From Lysobacteraceae bacterium (GTDB taxonomy: Bacteria; Pseudomonadota; Gammaproteobacteria; Xanthomonadales; Rhodanobacteraceae), in contig JAJFUF010000031.1 of NCBI GenBank assembly GCA_021372495.1, positions 62,001 through 126,000 of the forward strand: a stretch of DNA of 64,000 bases, given 5' to 3'. Below are positions 13,192-21,800 of this stretch, piece after piece. Position 1 is the stretch's first letter. Each line of letters opens with the position of its first letter. Both the position numbers and the translations under genes were made by a program. The notes beneath the pieces were generated by a model. It worked only from the letters and a program-made list of their open reading frames with translations, ran no database searches and was not told where the DNA came from.

Positions 13192-14799
13192 ATGTCTTCG
13201 CGATTGCTGTTCGTCCTGCGCGGACTGGCGCTGGCCGCCGCTTACGGGCTCGGCTGGTGGCTGCTGTGGCGGATGTCGGAGCTGTACTGGTTCCTGCCGG
13301 CAGGGCTGCGCTTCGGCGTGCTGCTGCTGGCCCCTTACCGCTACTGGCCGTTCGTGTTCCTCGGCGAATGGACCACCTTCGGCCTGATGAACGCGCCGCT
13401 GACGTGGCTGGGACCGCTCGGCTTCGCGCTGGACACCTTCCCGCACGTGCTGGTCTGCGCGGCGGTGGTCAGGGCGCTGCGCGGCGCCTGGCCGCACGTG
13501 CGGCTGGAGGCGCCCGAGGACGTCGTGCACCTGCTGGTCGGCGCGCTGCTGGCCGCGGTCGCGGTCACCGCAGCCAACGCGTTGGTGCTGCAGGTGGTGG
13601 ATATCCAGGAAGAGGCGTCCCTCAGCTACACCCTGCTGACCTACTCGCTGGGCGATTATCTAGGGATCATGCTGCTGCTGCCGCTGATGATCCTGCTGCT
13701 GCACGCGCGCCCGGACGCGGCCCGGTTGCGCGCACTGCTGCGGCACGTGCTGCTCCTGCTGCTGCCGGCGATCGGGCTGCTGTACGCGCTGGCCGACACC
13801 GAGCCGTCGCTGGCGCAGTACGCGCGCACGCTGATGCTGGTGCCGGTGGTCTATTTCGCCTTCCGCCACGGCGTGCGCGGCGCGGCGCTGGCGATGCTCG
13901 CGGCCAGCATCGCGGTCGCCGCCGGCGCCGGCATGGCGCACCGCGCGGACGCGCCGGCCGAGGCGCAGATGTTCCTCGCCGTCGCCGGCACCGCATCGCT
14001 GCTGCTGGGCAGCGCGATCGAGGCGCTGCGCGCCAGCGGCGAGCGCCTGGCCCTGCAGAACGCGCGCCTGGAAGGCACCAACGTGCGGCTGGACCAGCTC
14101 GCGCAGAGCCTGCGCGAGGTCGCCCGCCGCAACCTGCGGCTCGAGGAAGAGGAACGCCGCAGCCTGGCCGCCGAGCTGCACGACGAGCTGGGCCAGAACC
14201 TGACCGCGATCCAGACCCGCGTGAAGCTCGCCCACGAGCGCCTGCACGCCGCCGGCCTCAGCGATGTGGCGACCTCGATCAACGACATCCTCGCCACCAT
14301 GCGCCGCACCGTGCGCAGCCTGCTGAACACGCTGCGCCCGTCGGTGCTGGACGAATTCGGCCTGTATCGCGCGCTCGCCGAAGGGCCGGTGCGCGACATG
14401 CTCGGCGCGGCCGGGGTCGGCTACACGGCGCACCTGCACGGCGATCCGACGCTGATCGACGACGACACCCGCACCGCGATCTACCGCATCGCGCAGGAAG
14501 CCGCGACCAACACCGTACGGCACGCCCGCGCGCGCAACTTCCATCTGCGCGTACGGGTCAGTCCGCACGCCGGACGCACGGTGGTGCTGCTGGACCTCAG
14601 CGACGACGGCGTGGGTCTGCCCGACACGCCACCCGTGACCGGCCGCTACGGCCTGCAGGGCATGCGCGACCGCGTGCTGGCGCTGGACGGGGCAATGCGC
14701 ATCCGCACCGGACCGGCCGGAACGCGCCTGCGCGTATTGCTGCGCCTGCCCACCCGCGAGCCGACCGCGGTCGCCACGCTGAACGCCAAGGCGGCCTGA
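13192..14799 (+). CDS. MASE1-type membrane histidine kinase (HisKA_3/HATPase)
   Basis: 535-aa sensor kinase. Residues about 1-285 form eight or so hydrophobic segments resembling the MASE1 sensory domain. A coiled-coil stretch (LALQNARLEGTNVRLDQLAQSL) follows. The HisKA_3 dimerisation domain has the phospho-acceptor His in RRSLAAELHDELGQNLTAIQ. The ATPase domain shows the N box (YRIAQEAATNTVRHARA), the G1 box (LDLSDDGVGL) and the second Gly-rich stretch (GRYGLQGMRDRV). This kinase class (NarX/UhpB/DegS type) pairs with LuxR-type regulators, which fits its divergent neighbour. The signal is unknown. Confidence 0.88.
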   Translation: MSSRLLFVLRGLALAAAYGLGWWLLWRMSELYWFLPAGLRFGVLLLAPYRYWPFVFLGEWTTFGLMNAPLTWLGPLGFALDTFPHVLVCAAVVRALRGAWPHVRLEAPEDVVHLLVGALLAAVAVTAANALVLQVVDIQEEASLSYTLLTYSLGDYLGIMLLLPLMILLLHARPDAARLRALLRHVLLLLLPAIGLLYALADTEPSLAQYARTLMLVPVVYFAFRHGVRGAALAMLAASIAVAAGAGMAHRADAPAEAQMFLAVAGTASLLLGSAIEALRASGERLALQNARLEGTNVRLDQLAQSLREVARRNLRLEEEERRSLAAELHDELGQNLTAIQTRVKLAHERLHAAGLSDVATSINDILATMRRTVRSLLNTLRPSVLDEFGLYRALAEGPVRDMLGAAGVGYTAHLHGDPTLIDDDTRTAIYRIAQEAATNTVRHARARNFHLRVRVSPHAGRTVVLLDLSDDGVGLPDTPPVTGRYGLQGMRDRVLALDGAMRIRTGPAGTRLRVLLRLPTREPTAVATLNAKAA

Positions 14800-14973
14800 T
14801 CCGCTCGCCACGGCCCGCGCCCGCGGGCCTGCCTTGTGCCTTCGCCGAAGGCGCGGCGCGGGTGCCCGGCGGCATTTGCCCCGGAGGGGGAAGCGCCTCC
14901 TGCACCACCGGAAGGGGGAAGCGCGTGAGCGCGCCTGACCCGCCCCGCGACGCGGATGCCGCCCCCCCCTATG

Positions 14974-15023
14974 TTTCCTAGGAAAAATTCCTATAGCGCC
15001 GTCCCCGACGCGGCTTCTAATCT
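14974..15023 (+). promoter_or_regulatory. NarL-type palindrome and -10 element downstream of the kinase gene
   Basis: In the gene-free stretch 14800-15228 there is a perfect inverted repeat TAGGAA-AAA-TTCCTA (14979-14993). It overlaps a second perfect palindrome, TTTCCTAGGAAA (14974-14985). About 32 bp downstream of its centre lies TCTAAT (15016-15021), a good -10. The position where a -35 should be (ATAGCG) is poor. This matches an activator site centred near -42. The palindrome resembles sites of LuxR-family regulators such as RcsB, LetA and GacA (inverted half-sites around an AT-rich centre), so the adjacent response regulator is the first candidate to bind it. This is inference. Confidence 0.5.
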
Positions 15024-15027
15024 TGGC

Positions 15028-15249
15028 GGCGGGGAGAAGGGGGCGTCGCACTTTCGGCGGGTGCGGCCTTGTACGCCCTAAGCCGTTGGGTCGCAGGACC
15101 GCGGCCAGCTGTCGGCAGAGGATCCCGCCGAAACCGCGTCCGCCGCAGGAAGCGCCGGTGCGCGTGCCGGATCGCAGGATCCGGCGCCTCGAGGGCACAA
15201 GGACGTGCCTTCGCGGCTCCCTCCGCGGCTACTTCGCCGCTTTCTTCTT
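15028..15249 (+). ncRNA. Candidate Csr/Rsm-type regulatory RNA
   Basis: A predicted plus-strand transcript of about 220 nt with no credible ORF of its own. It carries five AGGA motifs at 15095, 15119, 15147, 15176 and 15200, spaced 24-29 nt apart. Four can sit in hairpin loops: GGTCGC-AGGACC-GCGGCC; TCGGC/GCCGA with a 10-nt loop; CCGCCGC-AGGAA-GCGCCGG with a C-C mismatch; and GGCAC-AAGGAC-GTGCC. The last closely matches the CsrA consensus (ACARGGAUGU; here ACAAGGACGU). The fourth AGGA straddles a loop-stem border. Multiple loop-exposed GGA motifs are the hallmark of CsrB/RsmZ RNAs that sequester CsrA/RsmA. It ends at a terminator-like hairpin inside the fur 3' end. Promoter, structure and function are inferred from sequence only. 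Confidence 0.4.
15225..15249 (+). terminator. Terminator-like hairpin overlapping the fur 3' end
   Basis: On the plus strand GCGGC-TACTTC-GCCGC is followed by TTTCTTCTT. Only the plus strand gets a U-rich tail, so it would end plus-strand transcription. Caution: the T-rich tract is the complement of the Lys codons at the Fur C-terminus (PKKKAAK), so it could be coincidental. Confidence 0.4.
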
Positions 15250-15642
15250 GGGCCGCACGTACAGCACCAGGCTGTGCGCTTCCAGCACGAAGCCGTGTTT
15301 GTCGGCAATCTCGTGCTGCAGCCGCTCGATTTCCTCGTTCACGAATTCGATCACCCGGCCCGACTCGAGGTCGATCATGTGGTCGTGGTGCTTGCCGCGG
15401 TCCAGCTCGAAGACGGCCTGGCCGCCCTCGAAATTGTGCTTGGTGACCAGTCCGGCCGCCTCGAACTGGGTCAGCACGCGGTACACGGTGGCCAGGCCGA
15501 TGTCCTCGTCGCTGGTCAGCAGTTGCTTGTAGATATCCTCGGCGGTCATGTGCCGGGCATGCGTCGCCTCGAGGATTTCCAGGATCCGCATACGTGGATG
15601 CGTGACCTTGAGTCCGGCCTTGCGCAGTTCCTGGGATTCCAT
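15229..15642 (-). CDS. fur: Ferric uptake regulator Fur
   Basis: Iron-responsive repressor. 137 aa. The N-terminal winged helix includes THPRMRILEILEATHARHMTAEDIYKQL and DIGLATVYRVLTQFEAAGLV. The C-terminal metal-binding and dimerisation domain has GKHHDHMIDLESG. The protein contains no cysteine at all, so the structural zinc site formed by CxxC in E. coli Fur is absent. The ATG at 15642 has a strong AGGAGGT site; a 12-residue upstream in-frame extension is not conserved-looking. It is divergent from bamE across 77 bp, a classic fur-omlA arrangement in xanthomonads and pseudomonads. Confidence 0.96.
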   Translation of the reverse strand: MESQELRKAGLKVTHPRMRILEILEATHARHMTAEDIYKQLLTSDEDIGLATVYRVLTQFEAAGLVTKHNFEGGQAVFELDRGKHHDHMIDLESGRVIEFVNEEIERLQHEIADKHGFVLEAHSLVLYVRPKKKAAK

Positions 15643-15719
15643 GCAGCACCTCCTAGCGCAGTGCCAGCGGGGCACCATAGTGTATCATCCGACGCTTTCC
15701 GGACCGGACTACGAACGGC

Positions 15720-16154
15720 ATGCAAACGCTTCTCCGCGCGCTGGGTTCAGCCCTGCTGGCCACCGCCCTCGTCGGCTGCGGCCTGGTCTACAAGCCGGAC
15801 GTGCAGCAAGGCAACCTGCTGGACAAGAAGAACGTCGCCGAACTCAAGCCGGGCATGACCAAGCGCCAGGTGCTGGTGCTGCTCGGCTCGCCGTCGGTGA
15901 GCAGCCCGTTCGCGCAGAACCGCTGGGACTATGTCTCCACCCTGCAGAAGCGCGGCCGTACCTTGCAGGCGCGTGCGCTGACCCTGTACTTCGAGAACGA
16001 CGCACTGGTGCGCACCGAGGGCGACTTCTTCCCCGAGGACTCCAAGGAGCTCCTGCAGGAGAGCAAGAAGTACAAGGACGAGTACCCGGACGAGAAGCGC
16101 AAGGAGCAGAAGCCCGGCGCAGGCGGCAGCACCAACCCGCCGGGCCAGGGCTAG
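15720..16154 (+). CDS. bamE: Outer membrane assembly lipoprotein BamE (OmlA/SmpA)
   Basis: 144-aa lipoprotein of the BAM complex, which inserts beta-barrel proteins into the outer membrane. The signal peptide ends in a lipobox, ALVGC, with Cys20 as the lipidated residue. The BamE fold follows, with NVAELKPGMTKRQVLVLLGSPSV and NRWDYV. The C-terminus is Lys/Glu-rich. Its stop codon overlaps the ratB stop on the other strand (convergent). Confidence 0.94.
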   Translation: MQTLLRALGSALLATALVGCGLVYKPDVQQGNLLDKKNVAELKPGMTKRQVLVLLGSPSVSSPFAQNRWDYVSTLQKRGRTLQARALTLYFENDALVRTEGDFFPEDSKELLQESKKYKDEYPDEKRKEQKPGAGGSTNPPGQG

Positions 16155-16426
16155 CCGGCGCGGCGCCGGCGCGCTTCCTTCGGGTCCACCCGCAGCGGGC
16201 GGTAGACCTCGACGCGATCGCCCTCGCGCAGCGGCGTGTCGGGCGCGACGCGACGCGCGAACACGCCCAGCCGATCGGGGTCGATCGCCAGCGCGGGGAA
16301 TGCCGCGCGCAGGCCGGAAGCCTCGATCGCCTGCGCCGCCGTGGTGCCGGCCGGCAGCCGCAGGCGACGCCGGAACGCGCGGCCGGGCTCGGCGTAGACC
16401 ACTTCGACGGCGATCGTCTCAGGCAT
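16151..16426 (-). CDS. ratB: RnfH/RatB family ubiquitin-like protein
   Basis: 91-aa small protein of the RnfH family with a beta-grasp fold. Typical features are [18 protein letters not shown] at the start and [37 protein letters not shown] at the end. It begins inside the ratA 3' end (8-bp overlap). RatB sits beside RatA in many proteobacteria, but its molecular role is unresolved. Confidence 0.9.
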   Translation of the reverse strand: MPETIAVEVVYAEPGRAFRRRLRLPAGTTAAQAIEASGLRAAFPALAIDPDRLGVFARRVAPDTPLREGDRVEVYRPLRVDPKEARRRRAG

Positions 16427-16871
16427 ACGCACGCGCGGCCACGCGGCAGAAATCGTCGACCATGCGGTCGGCCAGTCCCTGGAAGCCGAGCCGCAACGCG
16501 GGCGCCGCCAGCTTGCCCGCGTAATCGAAGTCGAGCGCCAGCGCGATCTTGCAGCCGGCGTCGCCGAGCGCAAGGAACGTCCACACGCCTTCCAGCGTGC
16601 GGAACGGCCCCTCGACGAAACGCATCTCGATGCGCTCGTGCGGCATCAGGGCATTGCGCGTGGTGAAGCCCTGCACCATGCCGGCGAAGCGCAAGTCGAG
16701 GCGCGCGGTCAGCTCGCCCTCGCCGCGCGCCAGCACCTGCGCGGCGGCGCACCACGGGAAGCGCTTCGGATATGCTTCCACGTCGTTGACCAGTTCGAAC
16801 ATCTGCGCCGGGGTGTGGCGCACCAGGGCGCTGCGGCGGATCTGGATCACTCTGCGAGGTTTGTCGTGCAT
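16419..16871 (-). CDS. ratA: RatA/Coq10-type START domain protein
   Basis: 150-aa single-domain START/polyketide-cyclase-like protein. Conserved elements are [46 protein letters not shown] and [26 protein letters not shown]. Relatives include E. coli RatA, reported to block 70S ribosome association, and eukaryotic Coq10, a ubiquinone chaperone. Which role applies here is not clear from sequence. It is divergent from smpB (33 bp). Confidence 0.92.
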   Translation of the reverse strand: MHDKPRRVIQIRRSALVRHTPAQMFELVNDVEAYPKRFPWCAAAQVLARGEGELTARLDLRFAGMVQGFTTRNALMPHERIEMRFVEGPFRTLEGVWTFLALGDAGCKIALALDFDYAGKLAAPALRLGFQGLADRMVDDFCRVAARAYA

Positions 16872-16904
16872 GGCCCCCGGGCCGGATGCGCGATTCTAAC
16901 GGAC

Positions 16905-17396
16905 ATGACCAAGAAGAAAGATGCCGACAAGGCCGGCTCGGGCACGATCGCGCTGAACAAGCGCGCGCGCCACGAGTACCACATCGACGAGCGCTTCGAG
17001 GCCGGCATCGCGCTGCAGGGCTGGGAAGTGAAGAGCCTGCGCCAGGGGCGCATCAACCTCGGCGACGCCTACGCGCTGGTCAAGGGCGGCGAAATCCATC
17101 TGTTCGGCGCCTCGATCCCGCCGCTGATCACGGCCTCCACCCACGTGGTCGCCGAGGACCGCCGCACGCGCAAGCTGCTGCTGCATCGTGCCGAGATCGA
17201 CAAGCTGGTCGGCGCGATCGAGCGCAAGGGCTACACGCTGATCCCGCTGGCGTTGTACTGGAAGGGCAACCGGGTCAAGGTGGAACTCGGCCTCGCGCGC
17301 GGCAAGCAGGCGCACGACAAGCGCGACGCCGAGAAGGAACGCGACTGGAACCGCGAGAAGCAGCGCACCATGCGTGCGCACAACCGCGAAGCGTAG
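16905..17396 (+). CDS. smpB: SsrA-binding protein SmpB
   Basis: Binds tmRNA and delivers it to stalled ribosomes. 163 aa. It has the oligonucleotide-binding-fold core ([42 protein letters not shown]...[13 protein letters not shown]) and a basic C-terminal tail ([33 protein letters not shown]) that enters the mRNA channel. Its partner RNA, ssrA, lies 9 kb downstream in this window. Confidence 0.97.
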   Translation: MTKKKDADKAGSGTIALNKRARHEYHIDERFEAGIALQGWEVKSLRQGRINLGDAYALVKGGEIHLFGASIPPLITASTHVVAEDRRTRKLLLHRAEIDKLVGAIERKGYTLIPLALYWKGNRVKVELGLARGKQAHDKRDAEKERDWNREKQRTMRAHNREA

Positions 17397-17606
17397 GCAA
17401 CATCCGGACGCGCCCGAGGGTCCGCGCCGGATACCGCGCGACGGCCACCACGCCCGCCCCTGCGACACTACGTCCGCGGCGCGGCCATAGCCAGCCCCAC
17501 GCGGCTTGGTTATTCTGCCCGCGCTGACGAAACGAAGCGCGTACGCACGCCAGCCGGCCGTGCGGCGCTCCATTGCGACGAACCCTGTCAGAGGGGGGAA
17601 GCGGTC

Positions 17607-18848
17607 ATGGGCAAGGCCTACCGCGTGCTGTTCGTGAGCACGTTCGCGTTCATCGTGTGCTTCGCCGTGTGGCTGGCATTCGGCGTGATCGGCATTCCGA
17701 TCCGCCGCGAGCTCGGCCTCAACGCCACCGAATTCGGCCTGCTCACCGCCACGCCGATCCTCAGCGGCGCGGTGCTGCGCCTGCCGCTGGGCATCTGGAC
17801 CGACCGCTACGGCGGCCGCATCGTGATGACGGCCCTGCTGCTGGCCAGCGCGGCGCCGGTCTGGCTGGTGTCCTATGCCAGCCGACTGTGGCAGTTCCTC
17901 GCCATCGGCCTGTGCCTCGGCGCGGTCGGCGCCTCCTTCGCGGTAGGCACGCCCTACGTGGCGCGCTTCTTCCCGGCCAGCCGCCGCGGCTTCGCGATGG
18001 GCTTCTTCGGCGCCGGCACCAGCGGCGCCGCGCTGAACATGTTCGTCGCGCCGGCGATCGTCGATACCTGGGGCTGGCGCGCCGTGCCGCACGTCTATGC
18101 AGTGGCGCTGCTCGCCACCGCCGCGATCTTCTGGCTGCTGTCGGCGCCGGATCCGGGCGTCGGCGGCGCCAGGCGCGCGCCCACCCTCGCCGAACAGTTG
18201 CGCGTGCTACGCGACCCGCGCGTGTGGAAATACTGCCAGTACTACTCGCTGGCCTTCGGCGGTTTCACCGCGCTGTCGCTGTGGATGCCGCAATACTTCA
18301 TCGGCGAATACGGCCTCGGCATCGCCGCCGCCTCCGCGCTGGCGGCCAGCTTCTCGCTGCCGGCGGGCGCGCTGCGCGCGGTCGGCGGCGCCCTGTCCGA
18401 CCGCTTCGGCGCGCACCCCCTGACCTGGTGGGTGCTGTGGGTGGCGTGGATCCTGCTGTTCCTGCTGTCCTACCCGCAGACCCAACTGGTGGTGCAGACG
18501 ATCCGCGGCCCGGTGTCCTTCCATATCGGCCTGAACGTATGGATGTTCGCGCCACTGCTGTTCACGCTGGGCGTCGCGATGGCATTCGGCATGGCCTCCA
18601 CCTTCAAGTATCTCGGCGACGACTTCCCCGACGCGCTGGGCGTGGTCACCGGCATCGTCGGTCTGGCCGGCGGCCTGGGCGGCTTCCTGCTGCCGATCCT
18701 GTGGGGCGCCCTGCTCGATCTGCTCGGCATCCGTTCCAGCGCCTTCATGTTGATGTACGGCATCGTTTGGGTATCGCTGATCCTGATCTACTTCACCGAG
18801 GTGCGGCGCGTGGATTTCCACGGTCGTGAACCCTCGACCGGGCCCTGA
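17607..18848 (+). CDS. narK: Nitrate/nitrite transporter, NarK family
   Basis: 413-aa major facilitator protein with about 12 hydrophobic segments, of the nitrate/nitrite porter branch. It has the MFS loop 2-3 motif (LPLGIWTDRYGGRIV) and the glycine-rich nitrate signatures (FFGAGTSGAALNMFVAP and GIVGLAGGLGGFLLPILWG). It likely brings nitrate to NarG or exchanges nitrate for nitrite. It starts 34 bp ahead of narG on the same strand. The 210-bp upstream gap holds only a weak -10 (TATTCT, 17511-17516); no FNR box was seen. Confidence 0.9.
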   Translation: MGKAYRVLFVSTFAFIVCFAVWLAFGVIGIPIRRELGLNATEFGLLTATPILSGAVLRLPLGIWTDRYGGRIVMTALLLASAAPVWLVSYASRLWQFLAIGLCLGAVGASFAVGTPYVARFFPASRRGFAMGFFGAGTSGAALNMFVAPAIVDTWGWRAVPHVYAVALLATAAIFWLLSAPDPGVGGARRAPTLAEQLRVLRDPRVWKYCQYYSLAFGGFTALSLWMPQYFIGEYGLGIAAASALAASFSLPAGALRAVGGALSDRFGAHPLTWWVLWVAWILLFLLSYPQTQLVVQTIRGPVSFHIGLNVWMFAPLLFTLGVAMAFGMASTFKYLGDDFPDALGVVTGIVGLAGGLGGFLLPILWGALLDLLGIRSSAFMLMYGIVWVSLILIYFTEVRRVDFHGREPSTGP

Positions 18849-18881
18849 GCGGCTCGTGCCGCACTGACAAGGAGGCACGCC

Positions 18882-21800
18882 ATGAGCCATTTCCTCGACC
18901 GGCTGCGCTATTTCTCCCGTCCACGCGAGGCGTTTGCGGACGGCCACGGCGAAGTGCGTGCGGAGAACCGCCAGTGGGAGGACGGCTACCGCAACCGCTG
19001 GCAGCACGACAAGATCGTGCGCTCCACCCACGGCGTGAACTGCACCGGCTCGTGCAGCTGGAAGATCTACGTCAAGAGCGGCGTGGTCACCTGGGAAACC
19101 CAGCAGACCGACTACCCGCGCACCCGCGCCGGCATGCCCAACCACGAGCCACGCGGCTGTTCGCGCGGCGCGTCGTACTCGTGGTACCTGTACAGCGCCA
19201 ACCGCCTGAAATACCCGATGGTGCGCGGCCGCCTGCTGCGGCGCTGGCGCGAGGCGCGCAAGACGATGCAGCCGGTCGAGGCGTGGACGGCGCTGATGGC
19301 CGATCCGGCCGCGGCCGACTACAAGGCGGCGCGCGGACTCGGCGGCTTCGTGCGCGCGCGCTGGGACGAGGCGCTGGAGATCATCGCCGCCGCCAACGTG
19401 CACACGATCAAGACGCACGGCCCCGACCGCGTGGTCGGCTTCTCGCCGATCCCGGCGATGTCGATGGTGTCGTACGCTTCGGGCGCGCGTTATCTCAGCC
19501 TGATCGGCGGCAGCCTGCTGTCGTTCTACGACTGGTACTGCGACCTGCCGCCGTCCAGCCCGCAGACCTGGGGCGAGCAGACCGACGTGCCGGAATCGGC
19601 CGACTGGTACAACTCCGGCTACATCATCGCCTGGGGCTCGAACGTGCCGCAGACGCGCACGCCGGACGCGCACTTCTTCGTCGAGGCGCGCTACAACGGC
19701 ACGCAGGTCGTCGCGATCACGCCCGACTACGCGGAAGTCTCCAAGCTCTCGGACCTGTGGCTGCACCCCAAGCAAGGCACCGACGCCGCGCTGGCGATGG
19801 CGATGGGCCACGTGATCCTGCGCGAGTTCTTCCTCGACCGCCAGGCCGAATACTTCCAGGACTACTGCCGCCGCTACACCGACCTGCCGCTGCTGGTCAC
19901 GCTGCGCCGCGACGGCGCGCGCTGGGTGCCCGACCGCTACCTGCGCGCCAGCGATTTCGCCGACGCGCTGGGCAGCGCCGAGCACGCCGACTGGAAGACC
20001 GTCGGCTTCGACGCCGATGGCAAGCCGGTGGTGCCGCAGGGCGCGATCGGCTTCCGCTGGCCCGGCAAGGACAGCCCCGACCACGGCAAGTGGAACCTCG
20101 AGCAGAAGGCCGCCGACGGCCGCGAGGTCACGCTGGCGCTGAGCCAGATCGACCGCCGCGACGACGTGCTGGACGTCGCCTTCCCCTACTTCGGCGGCAC
20201 CCCGCACGCGCACTTCCCGCACAACGACCAGGACGGCGACGTGTTGCTGCGCCGCGTGCCAGCGCGGCGCGTGGCGACGCGCGGCGGCGAGGTGATGGTC
20301 GCCACCGCGTTCGACCTGCTGTGCGCGCACTACGGCCTCGACCGCGGCCTCGGCGGCGCCTGCGCCGCCAGCTACGCCGACGACGTGCCGTACACGCCGG
20401 CGTGGCAGCAGGCGATCACCGGCGTGCCCGCCGAGCAGGCGGTCGCGGTCGCGCGCGCGTTCGCCGCCAACGCCGAGAAGACCCGCGGCCGCTCGATGGT
20501 GATCATCGGCGCGGGCATGAACCACTGGTTCCACCAGGACATGAACTACCGCAGCATCATCAATTTCCTGATGCTGTGCGGCACCATCGGCATCTCCGGC
20601 GGCGGCTGGGCGCACTACGTCGGTCAGGAGAAGCTGCGCCCGCAGACCGGCTGGACCGCGCTGGCGTTCGCGCTGGACTGGGTGCGCCCGCCGCGGCAGA
20701 TGAACGGCACCTCGTTCTTCTACGCGCACTCCGACCAGTGGCGCTACGAAAAGCTCGACGTCGACGAGCTGCTGTCGCCGCTGGCCGAGCGCGGCAAGTA
20801 CGGGCGCAGCCTGATCGACTGCAACGTGCGCGCCGAGCGCATGGGCTGGCTGCCGTCGGCGCCGCAGCTCGACCGCAACCCGCTGGAAGTCGCGCGCGCG
20901 GCCGAGCGTTCCGGCATGAACCCGAAGGACTACGTGGCCAAGGCGCTGAAGTCCGGCGACCTGCACATGGCCTGCGAGGATCCCGACAATCCCGCCAACT
21001 TCCCGCGCAACCTGTTCATCTGGCGCTCCAACCTGTTCGGCTCCTCCGGCAAGGGCCACGAGTATTTCCTGCGCCACTTCCTCGGCACCCGCCACGGCCT
21101 GCAGGGCAAGGACCTCGGCGAGGACGGCGGGCACAAGCCGGAGGAAGTCGCCTGGCACGCGCAGGCGCCGGAGGGCAAGCTCGACCTGGTCGTCACCCTC
21201 GACTTCCGCATGTCCACCTCGTGCCTGTACTCCGACGTGGTGCTGCCGACCGCGTCCTGGTACGAGAAGAACGACCTCAACACCTCCGACATGCACCCGT
21301 TCATCCATCCGCTGTCGGCGGCGGTCGATCCGGTGTACGAATCGCGCAGCGACTGGGAGATCTTCAAGGCGATCGCGAAGCGCTTCTCCGAATACGCGCC
21401 GGGCCACCTCGGCGTCGAGCGCGACGTGGTGCTGACGCCGATCATGCACGACACCGCCGGCGAGATCGCGCAGCCGTTCGAGGTGCGCGACTGGAAGAAG
21501 GGCGAATGCGACCTGGTGCCCGGCGTGACCGCGCCTAACATCGCGCTGGTCGAGCGCGACTATCCAGCCACCTACGCGCGCTTCACCGCGCTGGGGCCGC
21601 TGATGGACAAGCTCGGCAACGGCGGCAAGGGCATCGGCTGGAACACCGAGGAGGAAGTGCGCGGGCTGGCCGAGCTGAACTACACCGTGGCCGACGGCCC
21701 GGCCAAGGGCCGTCCGCGCATCGACAGCGACATCGACGCCGCCGAGGTGATCCTGCACCTCGCGCCGGAAACCAACGGCCAGGTGGCGGTGAAGGCGTGG

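Noticed and set aside
17397..17606. Search for an FNR/NarL site upstream of narK
   Set aside because: No TTGAT-N4-ATCAA-like sequence or heptamer pair was seen; only a weak TATTCT.
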